Source: Asinibacterium sp. OR53
GTDB taxonomy: Bacteria; Bacteroidota; Bacteroidia; Chitinophagales; Chitinophagaceae
Assembly (NCBI RefSeq): GCF_000515315.1
Contig: NZ_KI911562.1
Coordinates: 2,823,220-2,887,219 of the forward strand
Direction of reading: 5' to 3'
Length of the DNA stretch: 64,000 nucleotides
Shown: positions 1 through 9,199 of the stretch, one piece after another
How positions within the stretch are numbered: position 1 is the stretch's first letter
Layout of the letters: each line of letters begins with the position of its first letter
Translations under genes and position numbers: made by a program
Notes under the pieces: generated by a model
The model's database searches: none
Told to the model about the DNA's origin: nothing
The model's input: only the letters and a program-made list of their open reading frames with translations

Positions 1-395
1 TGGTACATGGCGTAGATAGTTTTAAGCTGCTCAAAGAGATCGATAAGCAAGCCGCCAAATGCAATAGAAAGATCAATTGTTTACTGCAAGTGCATATTGC
101 ACAGGAAGAAACCAAGTTCGGACTCGATGAACAGGAACTAAGCGAAGTAATAGCTGCATTGGATACCTTGCAACACGTACAGGTAAAAGGATTGATGGGC
201 ATGGCCAGCTTCAGCAACGACACTTCCAAATTGCGCGAAGAATTCCACACCCTCAAATCTTTGTTCGATCGGTATAAAAATACACAACAGCCCTGGTCTG
301 TATTGAGCATGGGCATGAGCAGTGATTATACCATTGCCATCGAAGAAGGCAGTACCCTGGTAAGGATCGGCAGTCTGTTATTCGGCGCCCGTTGA
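1..395 (+). CDS. yggS: YggS/PROSC-family PLP-binding protein (3' part)
   Basis: This is the C-terminal part of the pyridoxal-phosphate homeostasis protein, a cytosolic single-domain alanine-racemase-fold protein that binds PLP and buffers the cofactor. The reading frame is open from base 3 to a TGA at 393-395, so the gene starts upstream of the window. The PLP-binding lysine must lie in the missing N-terminal half. Visible family signatures are CLLQVHIAQEETKFG, GLMGMASF, the phosphate-binding LSMGMSSDY and the closing RIGSLLFGAR. The GTG at base 90 is internal to the family alignment and is not the true start. It is followed after 5 bp by the convergent amidohydrolase gene. Confidence 0.93.
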   Translation, partial: VHGVDSFKLLKEIDKQAAKCNRKINCLLQVHIAQEETKFGLDEQELSEVIAALDTLQHVQVKGLMGMASFSNDTSKLREEFHTLKSLFDRYKNTQQPWSVLSMGMSSDYTIAIEEGSTLVRIGSLLFGAR

Positions 396-400
396 TGCAG

Positions 401-1690
401 TTATTTGGTTTTGGCGTAATCGAAAACCAATTGGCAGAATGCTTTTACACCTACATCAAAACCGCTTTCATCGATATAGAAATCGGCTGTATGATGTGAA
501 GGCGCTGTTTTCGGATCCTTGCCTTTGGGCAATGCACCCAGATCGAAAAAGAAAGAAGGTACTTTCTCTCCGTAATAGGAAAAATCTTCAGAGCCGGTGA
601 TCCAGTTCATTTCTTTTGTCTTATCTGCACCGGCGGCAGTTACTAAAGAAGAAAGGGTTTTCTTCACCAATGCAGGATCGTTATAAGTAACCAGTGTTTT
701 CGTTTCAATGGTTACTTCAGCAGTAGCGCCACAACTGGCGGCAATATGTTCTGCGGTGTTCTTGATGCGTTCATGCACTTCTTTCTGCATTTTGCTGTCG
801 AGCGTGCGAATGGTGCCGATCATTTCGCATGTTTCGGGAATGATGTTGCTGCGCACGCCTGAATGAATAGCGCCTACGCTGACTACAACAGGTGCCTTTG
901 TAATATCTGACTCGCGGCTCACAATATGCTGCAGGCCTTCGATGATCTGAGCAGCGGTGGTAATCGGATCAATGCCCATCCAGGGTGCAGAGCCATGCGC
1001 ACCACGGCCTTTCACTTTGATGGTAAACCAATCGGAAGAAGCCATGAAAGCGCCGGATTTATACCATATTTCTCCTACGGGTATGCTGGCAGCAATGTGT
1101 AATCCGAATACCGCTTCTACCTTGGGATTGTCCAGCGCCCCTTCTTTGATCATCAGGGGTGCACCACCTTCTTCAGTACCGGGAGCGCCTTCTTCGGCAG
1201 GCTGGAACAGGAATACCACAGTGCCGGGTACCTGCTGCTGCATTTGTTTCAGAACGGTAGCAGTACCCATCAGCATAGCAATATGCGAATCATGGCCACA
1301 TGCATGCATAACACCCACGGTTTGTCCGCCGTAAGAAGTGGTTATTTTGGAAGCAAAGGGAACAGGCGTACGTTCTGTTACCGGCAAGGCATCGATATCG
1401 GCGCGCAATGCTACCACCGGACCCGGGCGGCCACCTTTTAAAACAGCTACTACGCCGGTACGGGCAATAGGGGACTTCACTTCCAATCCCAACGATTTTA
1501 AATAACTGGCTATATAGGCGCCTGTATTGACTTCCCGGTTGGATAATTCGGGATGTTCATGAAAATAACGGCGCCATTCAACAACTTTAGGCGTCACATC
1601 TGTCACTAATTTAGAGTAGTTCGCGGGTATCTGTTGCGCAGAAACGGCAGATGCAAAAAACAGGAAAATAACCAAGGTCTTTTTTCTCAT
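401..1690 (-). CDS. Exported M20 family amidohydrolase/peptidase
   Basis: Zinc-dependent N-acyl-amino-acid amidohydrolase of the M20D type (hippurate or IAA-amino-acid hydrolase group), which cleaves amide-linked acyl groups from amino acids. The first 18 residues (MRKKTLVIFLFFASAVSA) form a signal peptide, so it is probably periplasmic. Metal-ligand motifs are HACGHD at residues 129-134, the PAEEG stretch near 180, and a late HTADFYID motif. The RRYFHEHPEL motif at 40-49 is typical. An upstream in-frame ATG at 1744 would add 18 residues in front of the signal peptide, so I prefer 1690. The exact substrate cannot be read from sequence. Confidence 0.9.
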   Translation of the reverse strand: MRKKTLVIFLFFASAVSAQQIPANYSKLVTDVTPKVVEWRRYFHEHPELSNREVNTGAYIASYLKSLGLEVKSPIARTGVVAVLKGGRPGPVVALRADIDALPVTERTPVPFASKITTSYGGQTVGVMHACGHDSHIAMLMGTATVLKQMQQQVPGTVVFLFQPAEEGAPGTEEGGAPLMIKEGALDNPKVEAVFGLHIAASIPVGEIWYKSGAFMASSDWFTIKVKGRGAHGSAPWMGIDPITTAAQIIEGLQHIVSRESDITKAPVVVSVGAIHSGVRSNIIPETCEMIGTIRTLDSKMQKEVHERIKNTAEHIAASCGATAEVTIETKTLVTYNDPALVKKTLSSLVTAAGADKTKEMNWITGSEDFSYYGEKVPSFFFDLGALPKGKDPKTAPSHHTADFYIDESGFDVGVKAFCQLVFDYAKTK

Positions 1691-1818
1691 GCGGAACATT
1701 TTATGGGGTCTGATAATAAAGGATGAATGTAACACTAATATCATTAAAATTCATTTTGAATATCATTGGTTTTGTTTATATTAGTGAAGCTTTATTTGAC
1801 ATCTCTAAAACCAATCTT

Positions 1819-2256
1819 ATGAAAAGAATGCTCCTCTGCACATTCCTTATTGCTCAATTAGGTCTTACCGGCGGTTATGCTGCCGCTGTTGTAGCTACAA
1901 CAGATCCGGAAAAAACAACAAAGGACGCTGCTGCTGCTCCCGACAAAGAAATCAAGTTCAACGATGTGGTCGTTACCGATGCGATCCGTGAATTCAAAAG
2001 TTTATCAAGGGTTGACAGGAAAGCGCGTGTAGCCGAAGCCAAAATGATGATCAAGGAATACAAAGCGGCTAAAAAGGCCAATGCCGAGCCCAGTACCAAT
2101 ACGGTATTACTGGCTATCCTGGCTATATTATTGCCTCCATTGGCTGTTTACCTGAAAGAAGGCGTTATCAACGGTAAATTCTGGCTGAGCCTGGTGCTTA
2201 CGTTGTTGTTCTGGATACCCGGTGTGATCTATGCATTGATCGTGGTATTGAGCTGA
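1819..2256 (+). CDS. YqaE/Pmp3-family small membrane protein with signal peptide
   Basis: A 145-residue protein. It begins with a signal peptide (MKRMLLCTFLIAQLGLTGGYAAA), continues with a charged, lysine- and alanine-rich soluble stretch (about residues 25-95), and ends in two hydrophobic helices. The C-terminal part carries the YqaE/Pmp3 (UPF0057) pattern, with ILAILLPPLAVYLKEG followed by LLFWIPGVIYAL. Family members are small membrane proteins linked to membrane potential and stress; the reaction or ligand is unknown. Bacteroidota homologues often carry this N-terminal extension. An upstream ATG at 1723 in the same frame would bury the signal peptide, so 1819 is chosen. Confidence 0.8.
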   Translation: MKRMLLCTFLIAQLGLTGGYAAAVVATTDPEKTTKDAAAAPDKEIKFNDVVVTDAIREFKSLSRVDRKARVAEAKMMIKEYKAAKKANAEPSTNTVLLAILAILLPPLAVYLKEGVINGKFWLSLVLTLLFWIPGVIYALIVVLS

Positions 2257-2258
2257 TA

Positions 2259-3821
2259 TTATTTATACTCTCCAAAGACCTTACGCAGGGTGTCTGCAAT
2301 TTCACCCAGTGTACAATCTTGTTCCACGGCTTCAATTACCCATGGCAGCAGGTTTTCGTTGCCATGGGCAGCCGTTTGGATCTTGGCCAGGCAGGCCTGC
2401 ACTTTTTCGTTATCCCGCTTTGCTTTTAAACGGTTTAGTTTTTCTGTCTGAACAGTGCGGATGGTATCGTCGATCTTGAAACCGGGAACGGGTTCTTCTT
2501 TGTCAACCGTGAACTTGTTCACGCCTACAATGATCTTTTCACCGCTTTCAATGTGACGCTGGTATTCATAAGCGCTCCGGGCAATCTCATCCTGCATGAA
2601 ACCCTGTTCAATGGCATGCACACTTCCGCCAAGCGCGTCGATCTTGTGCACCAATTCCCAGGCTTTGGCTTCCACTTCTGCTGTAAGTGATTCCATAAAA
2701 TAACTGCCGGCCAGCGGATCCACCGTATCAGGAGCGCCGCTTTCATAGGCAACGATCTGCTGCGTGCGCAATGCAATGCGAGCCGCTTCTTCGGTAGGGA
2801 GACTCAGGGCTTCATCGTACCCGTTTGTATGCAGACTTTGTGTACCACCCAATACTGCAGCCAGGGTTTGTATGGTTACCCGGCTGATGTTGTTGAGAGG
2901 CTGCTGGGCTGTTAAGGTAGCGCCGCCGGTTTGGGTATGGAAGCGGAGCATCAGGGCTTTCTCATCGGTAGCGCCGAGTTCTTTCATCATTTTCGCCCAC
3001 ATCCTGCGGGCAGCCCTGAATTTGGCCACTTCTTCGAACAAGTGGTTATGGGCATTGAAGAAGAAAGACAATCGCTTTCCAAAAACATTGATATCCAGTC
3101 CTTTTTCAAGGGCTGCCTGAACATAAGCTTTGCCATTGCTGAGGGTAAAAGCGATCTCCTGCACAGCAGTACTGCCGGCTTCCCTGATATGATAACCCGA
3201 TATCGAAATGGTATTCCAGCGGGGTAATTCCCGGCTGCACCATTCAAAAATATCGGTGATGATGCGCATGGATGGTTGGGGCGGATAGATATAAGTGCCC
3301 CTGGCTGCATACTCTTTCAGGATATCGTTCTGGATGGTGCCGGTGATCTTTTTCAGATCGGCTCCCTGTTTTTTAGCGAGTGCAACATAAAATGCCAGCA
3401 ATATAAAACCCGTGGCATTGATGGTCATGGAAGTACTCACATCTTCCAGCCGGATACCTTTGAATAAAGTTTCCATGTCTTCCAGGCTGTCGATGGCAAC
3501 GCCCACTTTTCCTACTTCACCTTCGGCAAGCGGATGGTCGCTGTCGTAACCGATCTGCGTAGGCAGGTCGAAAGCAACGCTCAATCCCATCACGCCTTGC
3601 GACAACAGGTAATGGTATCTTTTATTGCTTTCTTCTGCGGTGGAAAAACCTGCGTACTGTCGCATCGTCCACAGCTTACCCCGGTACATATCGGCCTGCA
3701 CGCCGCGGGTATAAGGGTACTCACCAGGATGTTCATTCGCTTCTCCCTGCGGCACATCAGAAGGGTAATAGACTTTCTCTATGGCTATACCGCTATCGGT
3801 AGTTAATTTTTTTTCACTCAT
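2259..3821 (-). CDS. Adenosylcobalamin-dependent acyl-CoA mutase, large (substrate) subunit
   Basis: Member of the methylmalonyl-CoA mutase large-subunit family, which performs radical carbon-skeleton rearrangements of acyl-CoA. The 520 residues cover the substrate TIM barrel only. There is no B12-binding DxHxxG domain, so a separate small subunit is needed and none is in the window. Conserved blocks include [23 protein letters not shown] and [22 protein letters not shown] and LRFHTQT resemble isobutyryl-CoA mutase more than true methylmalonyl-CoA mutase. The position of Tyr89 in Propionibacterium mutase is Gln42 here, while the carboxylate-binding arginine (Arg207 there) is kept as Arg174. 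The native substrate is therefore uncertain. Its ATG overlaps the stop of the gene before it (ATGA), suggesting coupled translation. Confidence 0.9.
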   Translation of the reverse strand: MSEKKLTTDSGIAIEKVYYPSDVPQGEANEHPGEYPYTRGVQADMYRGKLWTMRQYAGFSTAEESNKRYHYLLSQGVMGLSVAFDLPTQIGYDSDHPLAEGEVGKVGVAIDSLEDMETLFKGIRLEDVSTSMTINATGFILLAFYVALAKKQGADLKKITGTIQNDILKEYAARGTYIYPPQPSMRIITDIFEWCSRELPRWNTISISGYHIREAGSTAVQEIAFTLSNGKAYVQAALEKGLDINVFGKRLSFFFNAHNHLFEEVAKFRAARRMWAKMMKELGATDEKALMLRFHTQTGGATLTAQQPLNNISRVTIQTLAAVLGGTQSLHTNGYDEALSLPTEEAARIALRTQQIVAYESGAPDTVDPLAGSYFMESLTAEVEAKAWELVHKIDALGGSVHAIEQGFMQDEIARSAYEYQRHIESGEKIIVGVNKFTVDKEEPVPGFKIDDTIRTVQTEKLNRLKAKRDNEKVQACLAKIQTAAHGNENLLPWVIEAVEQDCTLGEIADTLRKVFGEYK

Positions 3822-4321
3822 AACAACTTTTTGGCTTCGTAACTCAGCGCTTCGCTTACGATCTCGTGAAAATCTGCTTTAGGGTCCTGCATCAGGTATT
3901 GCAACAATGACCGGTTCAGTTCCTGTCCCGTTGCGTTCGCAGGAAGTGCATTGGCCACCTGGTTAATGAGCAGCAGGTTTTTTTCTTTTAATTGCTTCAC
4001 CGCATTCCATGCTTCCCGGCTCACGTAAATCTGTTGTGTTACATTATAATCAAATTCATCACGAATGGTTTTGATCAGAATCAGTTGCATTTCCTGCGCG
4101 GTAAGTCCGCCGGTATTGGTGCGGCTCACCAGGTTGGGAATGGCAATACGGTCAACCAGCAGGGTCAGGCGTTCATAAGCCTGCAAAGGCAGGGAAGTGC
4201 TGTTGGATTTGGTTTTCAGCTCTTCTCTTTTGTTCTTTCGTTGCAGGTAGAACAGCCAGGCCAGGAATGCAGCGATCATGAGGGCGATGATCACGGTAAA
4301 AAGAATGGTGGTATCGAGCAT
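3818..4321 (-). CDS. Small single-pass membrane protein, unknown function
   Basis: A 167-residue protein I do not recognise. It starts with an N-terminal membrane helix (about residues 6-27, [20 protein letters not shown]), then a basic stretch ([10 protein letters not shown]) and a cytosolic, mostly helical domain. Part of that domain ([19 protein letters not shown]...) looks like a conserved Bacteroidota protein found upstream of acyl-CoA mutase subunits. It shares a 4-base stop/start overlap with the mutase gene, so the two are very likely co-expressed. The longer frame starting at 4396 would run through the promoter region of the divergent Fe-S gene and is rejected. Confidence 0.75.
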   Translation of the reverse strand: MLDTTILFTVIIALMIAAFLAWLFYLQRKNKREELKTKSNSTSLPLQAYERLTLLVDRIAIPNLVSRTNTGGLTAQEMQLILIKTIRDEFDYNVTQQIYVSREAWNAVKQLKEKNLLLINQVANALPANATGQELNRSLLQYLMQDPKADFHEIVSEALSYEAKKLL

Positions 4322-4334
4322 CGGTTGTTTTTGG

Positions 4335-4342
4335 CAAAAGTA
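4335..4342 (-). promoter_or_regulatory. Candidate -7 box for the membrane protein-mutase operon
   Basis: On the minus strand the octamer reads TACTTTTG, matching the Bacteroidota -7 consensus TAnnTTTG. It lies 13 bases upstream of the chosen ATG at 4321. I see no good TTTG at the -33 position, so support is partial. Confidence 0.4.
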
Positions 4343-4359
4343 AGGTTGTATGGTGGTAG

Positions 4360-4387
4360 TTGGTGAATAGAAGGTTTCGTATATTTG
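4360..4387 (+). promoter_or_regulatory. Promoter for the A-type Fe-S carrier gene
   Basis: TTG at 4360-4362, a 17-base spacer, then TATATTTG at 4380-4387 match the Bacteroidota sigma-A promoter (TTG, 17-23, TAnnTTTG). Transcription would begin around 4392-4395, downstream of the ATG at 4385. This supports the start at 4400 or 4406. Confidence 0.6.
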
Positions 4388-4399
4388 CATATACAAAAG

Positions 4400-4753
4400 A
4401 TGCTTATGGAAACGATAGCAACAATACCTCCGGTGACCTTAACAGACGGCGCCATTGAAGAATTGAAACGTTTAATGGGAGAAGCCGGGTTTGATCGGAG
4501 TCAGCAATTACGCATTGGCGTAAAAGGCGGCGGATGCAGTGGCATGACTTATATACTGGGTTTTGACCAGCCCGATGCCAATGATATGTCATTTGAACTC
4601 GGAGGCATTCCCTGCATCATGAACAAGAGCCACCAGTTGTACCTGCACGGAATGGAGGTGGACTGGCAAGGCGGACTCAACAGCCGCGGATTCACTTTCA
4701 GCAATCCCAATGCCAGCAAAACCTGTGGTTGCGGCACTTCCTTCGCAGTATAA
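4400..4753 (+). CDS. A-type iron-sulfur cluster carrier (IscA/SufA/ErpA family)
   Basis: Small cytosolic carrier that receives an Fe-S cluster and passes it to apo-enzymes. The three ligand cysteines are present. One is in GGGCSGMTY (Cys44 counted from the ATG at 4406), and two are in the C-terminal TCGCGTSF (Cys107 and Cys109). Length is about 115-117 residues, normal for the family. Two ATGs, at 4400 and 4406, are possible starts; the promoter ahead of them rules out the longer frame from 4385. Which of the three paralogue types it is cannot be decided here because no isc or suf genes are adjacent. Confidence 0.92.
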   Translation: MLMETIATIPPVTLTDGAIEELKRLMGEAGFDRSQQLRIGVKGGGCSGMTYILGFDQPDANDMSFELGGIPCIMNKSHQLYLHGMEVDWQGGLNSRGFTFSNPNASKTCGCGTSFAV

Positions 4754-4774
4754 TCCTGTCTTAATGAAATAATA

Positions 4775-4803
4775 AAAAAAGGAGGCCATTCGCCTCCTTT
4801 TTT
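4775..4803. terminator. Bidirectional rho-independent terminator
   Basis: A perfect 12-bp stem (AAAAAAGGAGGC / GCCTCCTTTTTT) with a 5-base loop sits between the convergent Fe-S carrier gene and the RND pump gene. A-tract and T-tract on both sides let it work in either direction. Confidence 0.9.
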
Positions 4804-4857
4804 ATTAAAAACTCTTCCTGACTTTGCCCCATGCTTCAACATGGGGAACAAGGGAAA

Positions 4858-7800
4858 TTATTGGGCATTTGTTGTGTTTTCAGTTTCAGCAGGATCCACA
4901 TGTTTGGTGTCTACATTTTTGTAGGCCAATCTGAAGATCAGCGGGAATACCCACAGCGAGAAGATCATGGCACAGAGGATACCTCCGATCACCACCCTGG
5001 CCAGCGGCCTGGAGCTTTCCGAACCGATGCCGTGAGAGATCGCCGCAGGGAATAGGCCGATCGCCGCCATCAGCGCCGTCATCATTACGGGTCGTATCCG
5101 CGAATTCACTCCCAGCTTAATAGCATTGTAAAGCGATGCCGTTTGCCCTTTGATGTGATCGAGGTTCTGTTTGAATACCGTGATCAGCAACACACCATCC
5201 TGTATACAAATACCGAACAGGGCAATGAAACCGATACCTGCCGAGATACTGAAGTTGGTGTTTGTAATGTGCAGGGCGAATATACCACCTACAATGGCAA
5301 AGGGTACGTTCAGGAAGACCAGTCCCGCGTCTTTGAAATTCCCGAACATGGTAAACAGTAGCAGGAATATCAGCAACAGGCTGATGGGTACTACCATGGC
5401 CAGTCTTTTCGAAGCGCGCTGTTCGTTCTCGAAATCACCCTGCCATGCCATGCGATAACCTCTTTTTACCTGCACTTTGGCGTTCACCTTTTCCTGGCTT
5501 TCGGCAATGGTGCTTCCCATATCTCTTCCGCGTATGGAGAACTTGAGCGCAGAATAGCGTTCGTTGTCGTCGCGGAAGATCAGGCAGGGGCCGGTTTTTT
5601 CTGAGATGGAGGCGATCTCTTTGATCGGCACTTTGGAGCCCGATTGCGTGGGCACCAACAGGTTGCCGATATCATCCGGTGTTTTCCTGAATGCTTCCGG
5701 CAGGCGTAAACGGATATCAAAGGTTTTGATGCCTTCATAAAGAGTAGAAGCGGTTTGTCCGCCGATGGCCATGGCAATCACGGCATTGGCATCGGCTGTA
5801 GCCACACCATAGAGCGCCATCTTCTGTTGATCGAGGTTGATGTCCAGCTCCGGCTGGCCAATGTTACGGATGACGCCGAGGTCTTCAATACCTTTTACTT
5901 TCTTTAAGATATTGTACACATCGTTGATCTTTCCTTCCATATAATCCAGCGAATCGCCGTACACTTTCACACAGATAGACCCTTTCACACCCGATACCGC
6001 TTCTTCCACATTATCCATGATGGGTTGTGAGAAGTTGAGGTTGGCGCCGGGAATTACCGATAGTTTGGCATTCATCTGGTCTATCAGCTCTTCTTTGGAA
6101 ATTTTCGGCTTCCAGTCTTCGCTGGGATACAATATCACATCGAATTCATTGTTGTAAAACCCGGTTACATCCGTACCATCATCCGGACGGCCCGTTTGCG
6201 ATACGGCATGTTTCACCTGCGGGAACGATATCAATATATCCCTTACCTGTTTGGATATTTCCACCGATTTGTCGAGCGATACACTATAAGGTAACTGCAC
6301 CCTGAGCCAGATCGATCCTTCATTTAATTCGGGAAGAAATTCAGTACCCAGGTGTCTGAAAGAATAGAGGCCGAAACACATCACTATAAAAGCCAGTGGA
6401 ATGACCAGTTTCCTTCTTTTGAATGCCAGTGCAAAACCATTCAGCATAAAACCGGTGAGATGATGCACAATGGGATTGTGCTTTTCACGAACATTTTTTC
6501 TAAGCAGCATATTGATGAGCACCGGTACCAATGTAAGCGTAGTGATCAACGCCCCTAATAAAGCGAAGCCAAGGGTATAGGCCAGGGGTGAGAACATCTT
6601 ACCTTCCACTTTCTGGAAAGCGAAAATGGGCAGCAGTCCTGTGATGATGATCACTTTGGCATAGAAAATAGCTTTGGCCAATTGACCGCCGCTGTTTTTG
6701 ATGATGCCCATTTTGGTGATCTTATTGAAACGTTCCATGCCCATGTCCCGCGCCTTATGATCGAGCACTACGAACATGCCTTCCACCATTACCACTGCAC
6801 CGTCGATGATGATACCAAAGTCAACAGCGCCGAGCGATAGCAGGTTAGCGCTCATCCCCATCAACCGCAGACAGATAAAGGCAAACAACAGGGCCATAGG
6901 AATGATGATCGATACGATCAATGTGGTACGCCAGTTGAACATGAACAACGACACGAGCAAGGTTACCAATAGTATACCTTCTGTAAGGTTATGCAATACC
7001 GTATTGGTGGCATAAGAGATCAGGTCGGCCCGATCGTAATAGGGAACAATTTTCGTATCCTGCGGCAATACAGTAGTATTCAGTTTTTTGATCTGCGCTT
7101 TCACCGCATCTACTACTTTCGAAGGATTCTCTCCTTTACGCATCAGGATAATGGCTTCTACCACATCGGCTTCATCGGTACTGGAGCGGCGGCCAGCCGA
7201 ATCAACAATGGCGTCGGAGCGGCTCACGTGTCCCAGGCGGGGCATATTGGATATCTCCACAGTAGCCACATCCTTCACCAATACGGGTACTCCATTATTG
7301 GTTTCAACGATGATGTTCTTGATCTCGTTGATATTGTCGAGCAACCCAATACCTCTTACCACATAGGACTGGTTGTTCTGTATGATCACATCACCGCCGA
7401 TATTGATATTGCTTTTTTGAACGGCGTTGAACACATCCAAAGGCGTGATACCAAGATTGTATAATTTACCGGGATCCACCTGTATTTCATAGGTTTTGGT
7501 ACGGCCGCCAAAGCTCACGATATCGGCTACACCCGGCACAGCCCGCAGGCGCCTGTCGATGACCCAGTCCTGCATGGTTTTCAGTTCGCGCTCATCGCGG
7601 AGGTTACTGCGCAAAGTATAACGGTAAATCTCTCCAGTAGGACCGGTAGGCGGTTGCACCGAAGGGGAAATACCATTGGGCAGGTTGGCATTACCCAGCA
7701 GGTTCATTACCTGCTGGCGCGCCGCAGGGTCTTTTACGCCATCTTCAAAGATCAGCTTAACAAAAGACAGTCCGAATATACTGCTCGAACGAAGACTCAT

Positions 7801-8046
7801 TTTTTGCTGAACCGGGTTCATCGCAATTTCGATGGGGATGGTAATGAATTTTTCTACCTCCTCAGCACTTCTGCCCGGCCATTGTGTAATGATACTGATC
7901 TCGGTATTGGTAACATCGGGGAATGCTTCAATGGGCATATCACGGAATGTGATCACACCCACGATCACCAGCAACACCGAAACAAATAAAATGAAGTATT
8001 TATTCTTCAGTGAAAAAGCTATGACGCCTTTCAGAAATTTATTCAT
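4858..8046 (-). CDS. czcA: CzcA-type heavy-metal efflux RND pump
   Basis: Inner-membrane proton/metal antiporter of the heavy-metal efflux RND family, the pump of a three-part system spanning both membranes. The 1062 residues match the family length. Visible features are the N-terminal helix, the periplasmic opening WPGRSAEEVEKFITIPIE, and the TM4 signature DFGIIIDGAVVMVEG. That TM4 motif, with two acidic residues and a Glu, is the form known from Czc/Cnr pumps for divalent cations. It differs from the AIGAMVDAAIVMIEN form of copper/silver CusA. The substrate is thus more likely zinc, cobalt or nickel; this is inference. It is the last gene of the operon, 17 bp after the adaptor gene. Confidence 0.9.
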   Translation of the reverse strand: MNKFLKGVIAFSLKNKYFILFVSVLLVIVGVITFRDMPIEAFPDVTNTEISIITQWPGRSAEEVEKFITIPIEIAMNPVQQKMSLRSSSIFGLSFVKLIFEDGVKDPAARQQVMNLLGNANLPNGISPSVQPPTGPTGEIYRYTLRSNLRDERELKTMQDWVIDRRLRAVPGVADIVSFGGRTKTYEIQVDPGKLYNLGITPLDVFNAVQKSNINIGGDVIIQNNQSYVVRGIGLLDNINEIKNIIVETNNGVPVLVKDVATVEISNMPRLGHVSRSDAIVDSAGRRSSTDEADVVEAIILMRKGENPSKVVDAVKAQIKKLNTTVLPQDTKIVPYYDRADLISYATNTVLHNLTEGILLVTLLVSLFMFNWRTTLIVSIIIPMALLFAFICLRLMGMSANLLSLGAVDFGIIIDGAVVMVEGMFVVLDHKARDMGMERFNKITKMGIIKNSGGQLAKAIFYAKVIIITGLLPIFAFQKVEGKMFSPLAYTLGFALLGALITTLTLVPVLINMLLRKNVREKHNPIVHHLTGFMLNGFALAFKRRKLVIPLAFIVMCFGLYSFRHLGTEFLPELNEGSIWLRVQLPYSVSLDKSVEISKQVRDILISFPQVKHAVSQTGRPDDGTDVTGFYNNEFDVILYPSEDWKPKISKEELIDQMNAKLSVIPGANLNFSQPIMDNVEEAVSGVKGSICVKVYGDSLDYMEGKINDVYNILKKVKGIEDLGVIRNIGQPELDINLDQQKMALYGVATADANAVIAMAIGGQTASTLYEGIKTFDIRLRLPEAFRKTPDDIGNLLVPTQSGSKVPIKEIASISEKTGPCLIFRDDNERYSALKFSIRGRDMGSTIAESQEKVNAKVQVKRGYRMAWQGDFENEQRASKRLAMVVPISLLLIFLLLFTMFGNFKDAGLVFLNVPFAIVGGIFALHITNTNFSISAGIGFIALFGICIQDGVLLITVFKQNLDHIKGQTASLYNAIKLGVNSRIRPVMMTALMAAIGLFPAAISHGIGSESSRPLARVVIGGILCAMIFSLWVFPLIFRLAYKNVDTKHVDPAETENTTNAQ

Positions 8047-8063
8047 CTCAACTGATTTTAATG

Positions 8064-9173
8064 TTAGTTATTTAAAGACCCATAGATCAACAAAGCCTGA
8101 GACGCAATGATCTTGTCGCCTTTGTCAACGCCTGAAGAGATGAAGGTTTTATCGCCTACTGTATTGATGAATTTAACAGGGGTGATCCGTACATCCGATT
8201 TGCTGTGATACACCAGCACATAATACTGACTGTGATCGAATATCAGGGCGCTGGTAGGGATGGTGATATTTTCTTTGTTTTCCTTATTGGTAAGGGTAAC
8301 ACTTGCAAACATCTCCGGTTTCAGCATATAATCCTGGTTGGATAATACCACGCGCACTTTCATTACTTTGTTATTCGGATCGAGCACGTTCAGCATCTTG
8401 TCTACTTTGCCTTTGAACACTTTGTTGGGATAGGCTAGGGTGGTAACGTCTACGTTCTCACCCAGGTGAATGAGGCTGATATTCGATTCGTACACATTGG
8501 CTTGTACCCAAACATTTTTCAAATCTGAAATAGTAAACATGTTGCCGCCATTGTCAGACCGGATGGCCATATTGTTGGTGGCAAATTTCTCCACGATGAA
8601 ACCGCTGATCGGCGCTTTTACCACGTATTCGCCTTGTGTATTTCCGCCATTGATCTTCAGCACGCGGTTGATACGGGCCAGCTCCGATTTGGCCTGCTCG
8701 TGTGCCGCTTCTGCCGCCAGCAGGTCTTTCTGCGATGCGAGTCCGCTTGTAAACATATCCTGCGTAGCATCGAGGTTCTTTTTAGATACCCGCAGGTTGG
8801 TTTCTGCGTTCACCAGGTCATTGCTGAAGCCGGCCATCTCAGAGCTTTTGATAACAGCCAGCGTTTGTCCGGCCTGCACATAATCGCCCAGCGCCACTTT
8901 AATGTCTTGTACATTACCACTCACCATGGGATAAATCTTCACCACATTGTCTTCATTGAACGACACTTTACCTGTTAACGTAAGCGAGTTCACAAACGGA
9001 GCAGAGGAAACCGTATCTATCACCAGGGTTTTAAAAATAGAATCGGGTATCACGTATTTTTCCCTTTCATCGGCCTTGGCTTCATTGTTGGATTTGCATG
9101 ACTGCATTCCGAGCGCAGCGGCTAATATCAGGATACCGGTGGTGATAAAAGATGATTGCATTTTCTTTTGCAT
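8064..9173 (-). CDS. RND efflux periplasmic adaptor lipoprotein (CzcB/CusB type)
   Basis: Membrane-fusion protein linking the RND pump to the outer-membrane channel. It begins with a lipoprotein signal (GILILAAALGMQSC, lipid Cys26), so it is anchored in a membrane and faces the periplasm. A lipoyl/barrel-sandwich half-motif (VSGNVQDIKVALGDYVQAGQ) is near residue 85. A helical hairpin follows at about 120-175, then the second lipoyl half (VVKAPISGFIVEK) and a beta-barrel domain. No histidine-rich metal-binding extension is seen. It lies between the TolC-like gene (26 bp) and the pump gene (17 bp). Confidence 0.88.
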   Translation of the reverse strand: MQKKMQSSFITTGILILAAALGMQSCKSNNEAKADEREKYVIPDSIFKTLVIDTVSSAPFVNSLTLTGKVSFNEDNVVKIYPMVSGNVQDIKVALGDYVQAGQTLAVIKSSEMAGFSNDLVNAETNLRVSKKNLDATQDMFTSGLASQKDLLAAEAAHEQAKSELARINRVLKINGGNTQGEYVVKAPISGFIVEKFATNNMAIRSDNGGNMFTISDLKNVWVQANVYESNISLIHLGENVDVTTLAYPNKVFKGKVDKMLNVLDPNNKVMKVRVVLSNQDYMLKPEMFASVTLTNKENKENITIPTSALIFDHSQYYVLVYHSKSDVRITPVKFINTVGDKTFISSGVDKGDKIIASQALLIYGSLNN

Positions 9174-9199
9174 AAAAAATATTTCTGGTAGTAGGTGAT

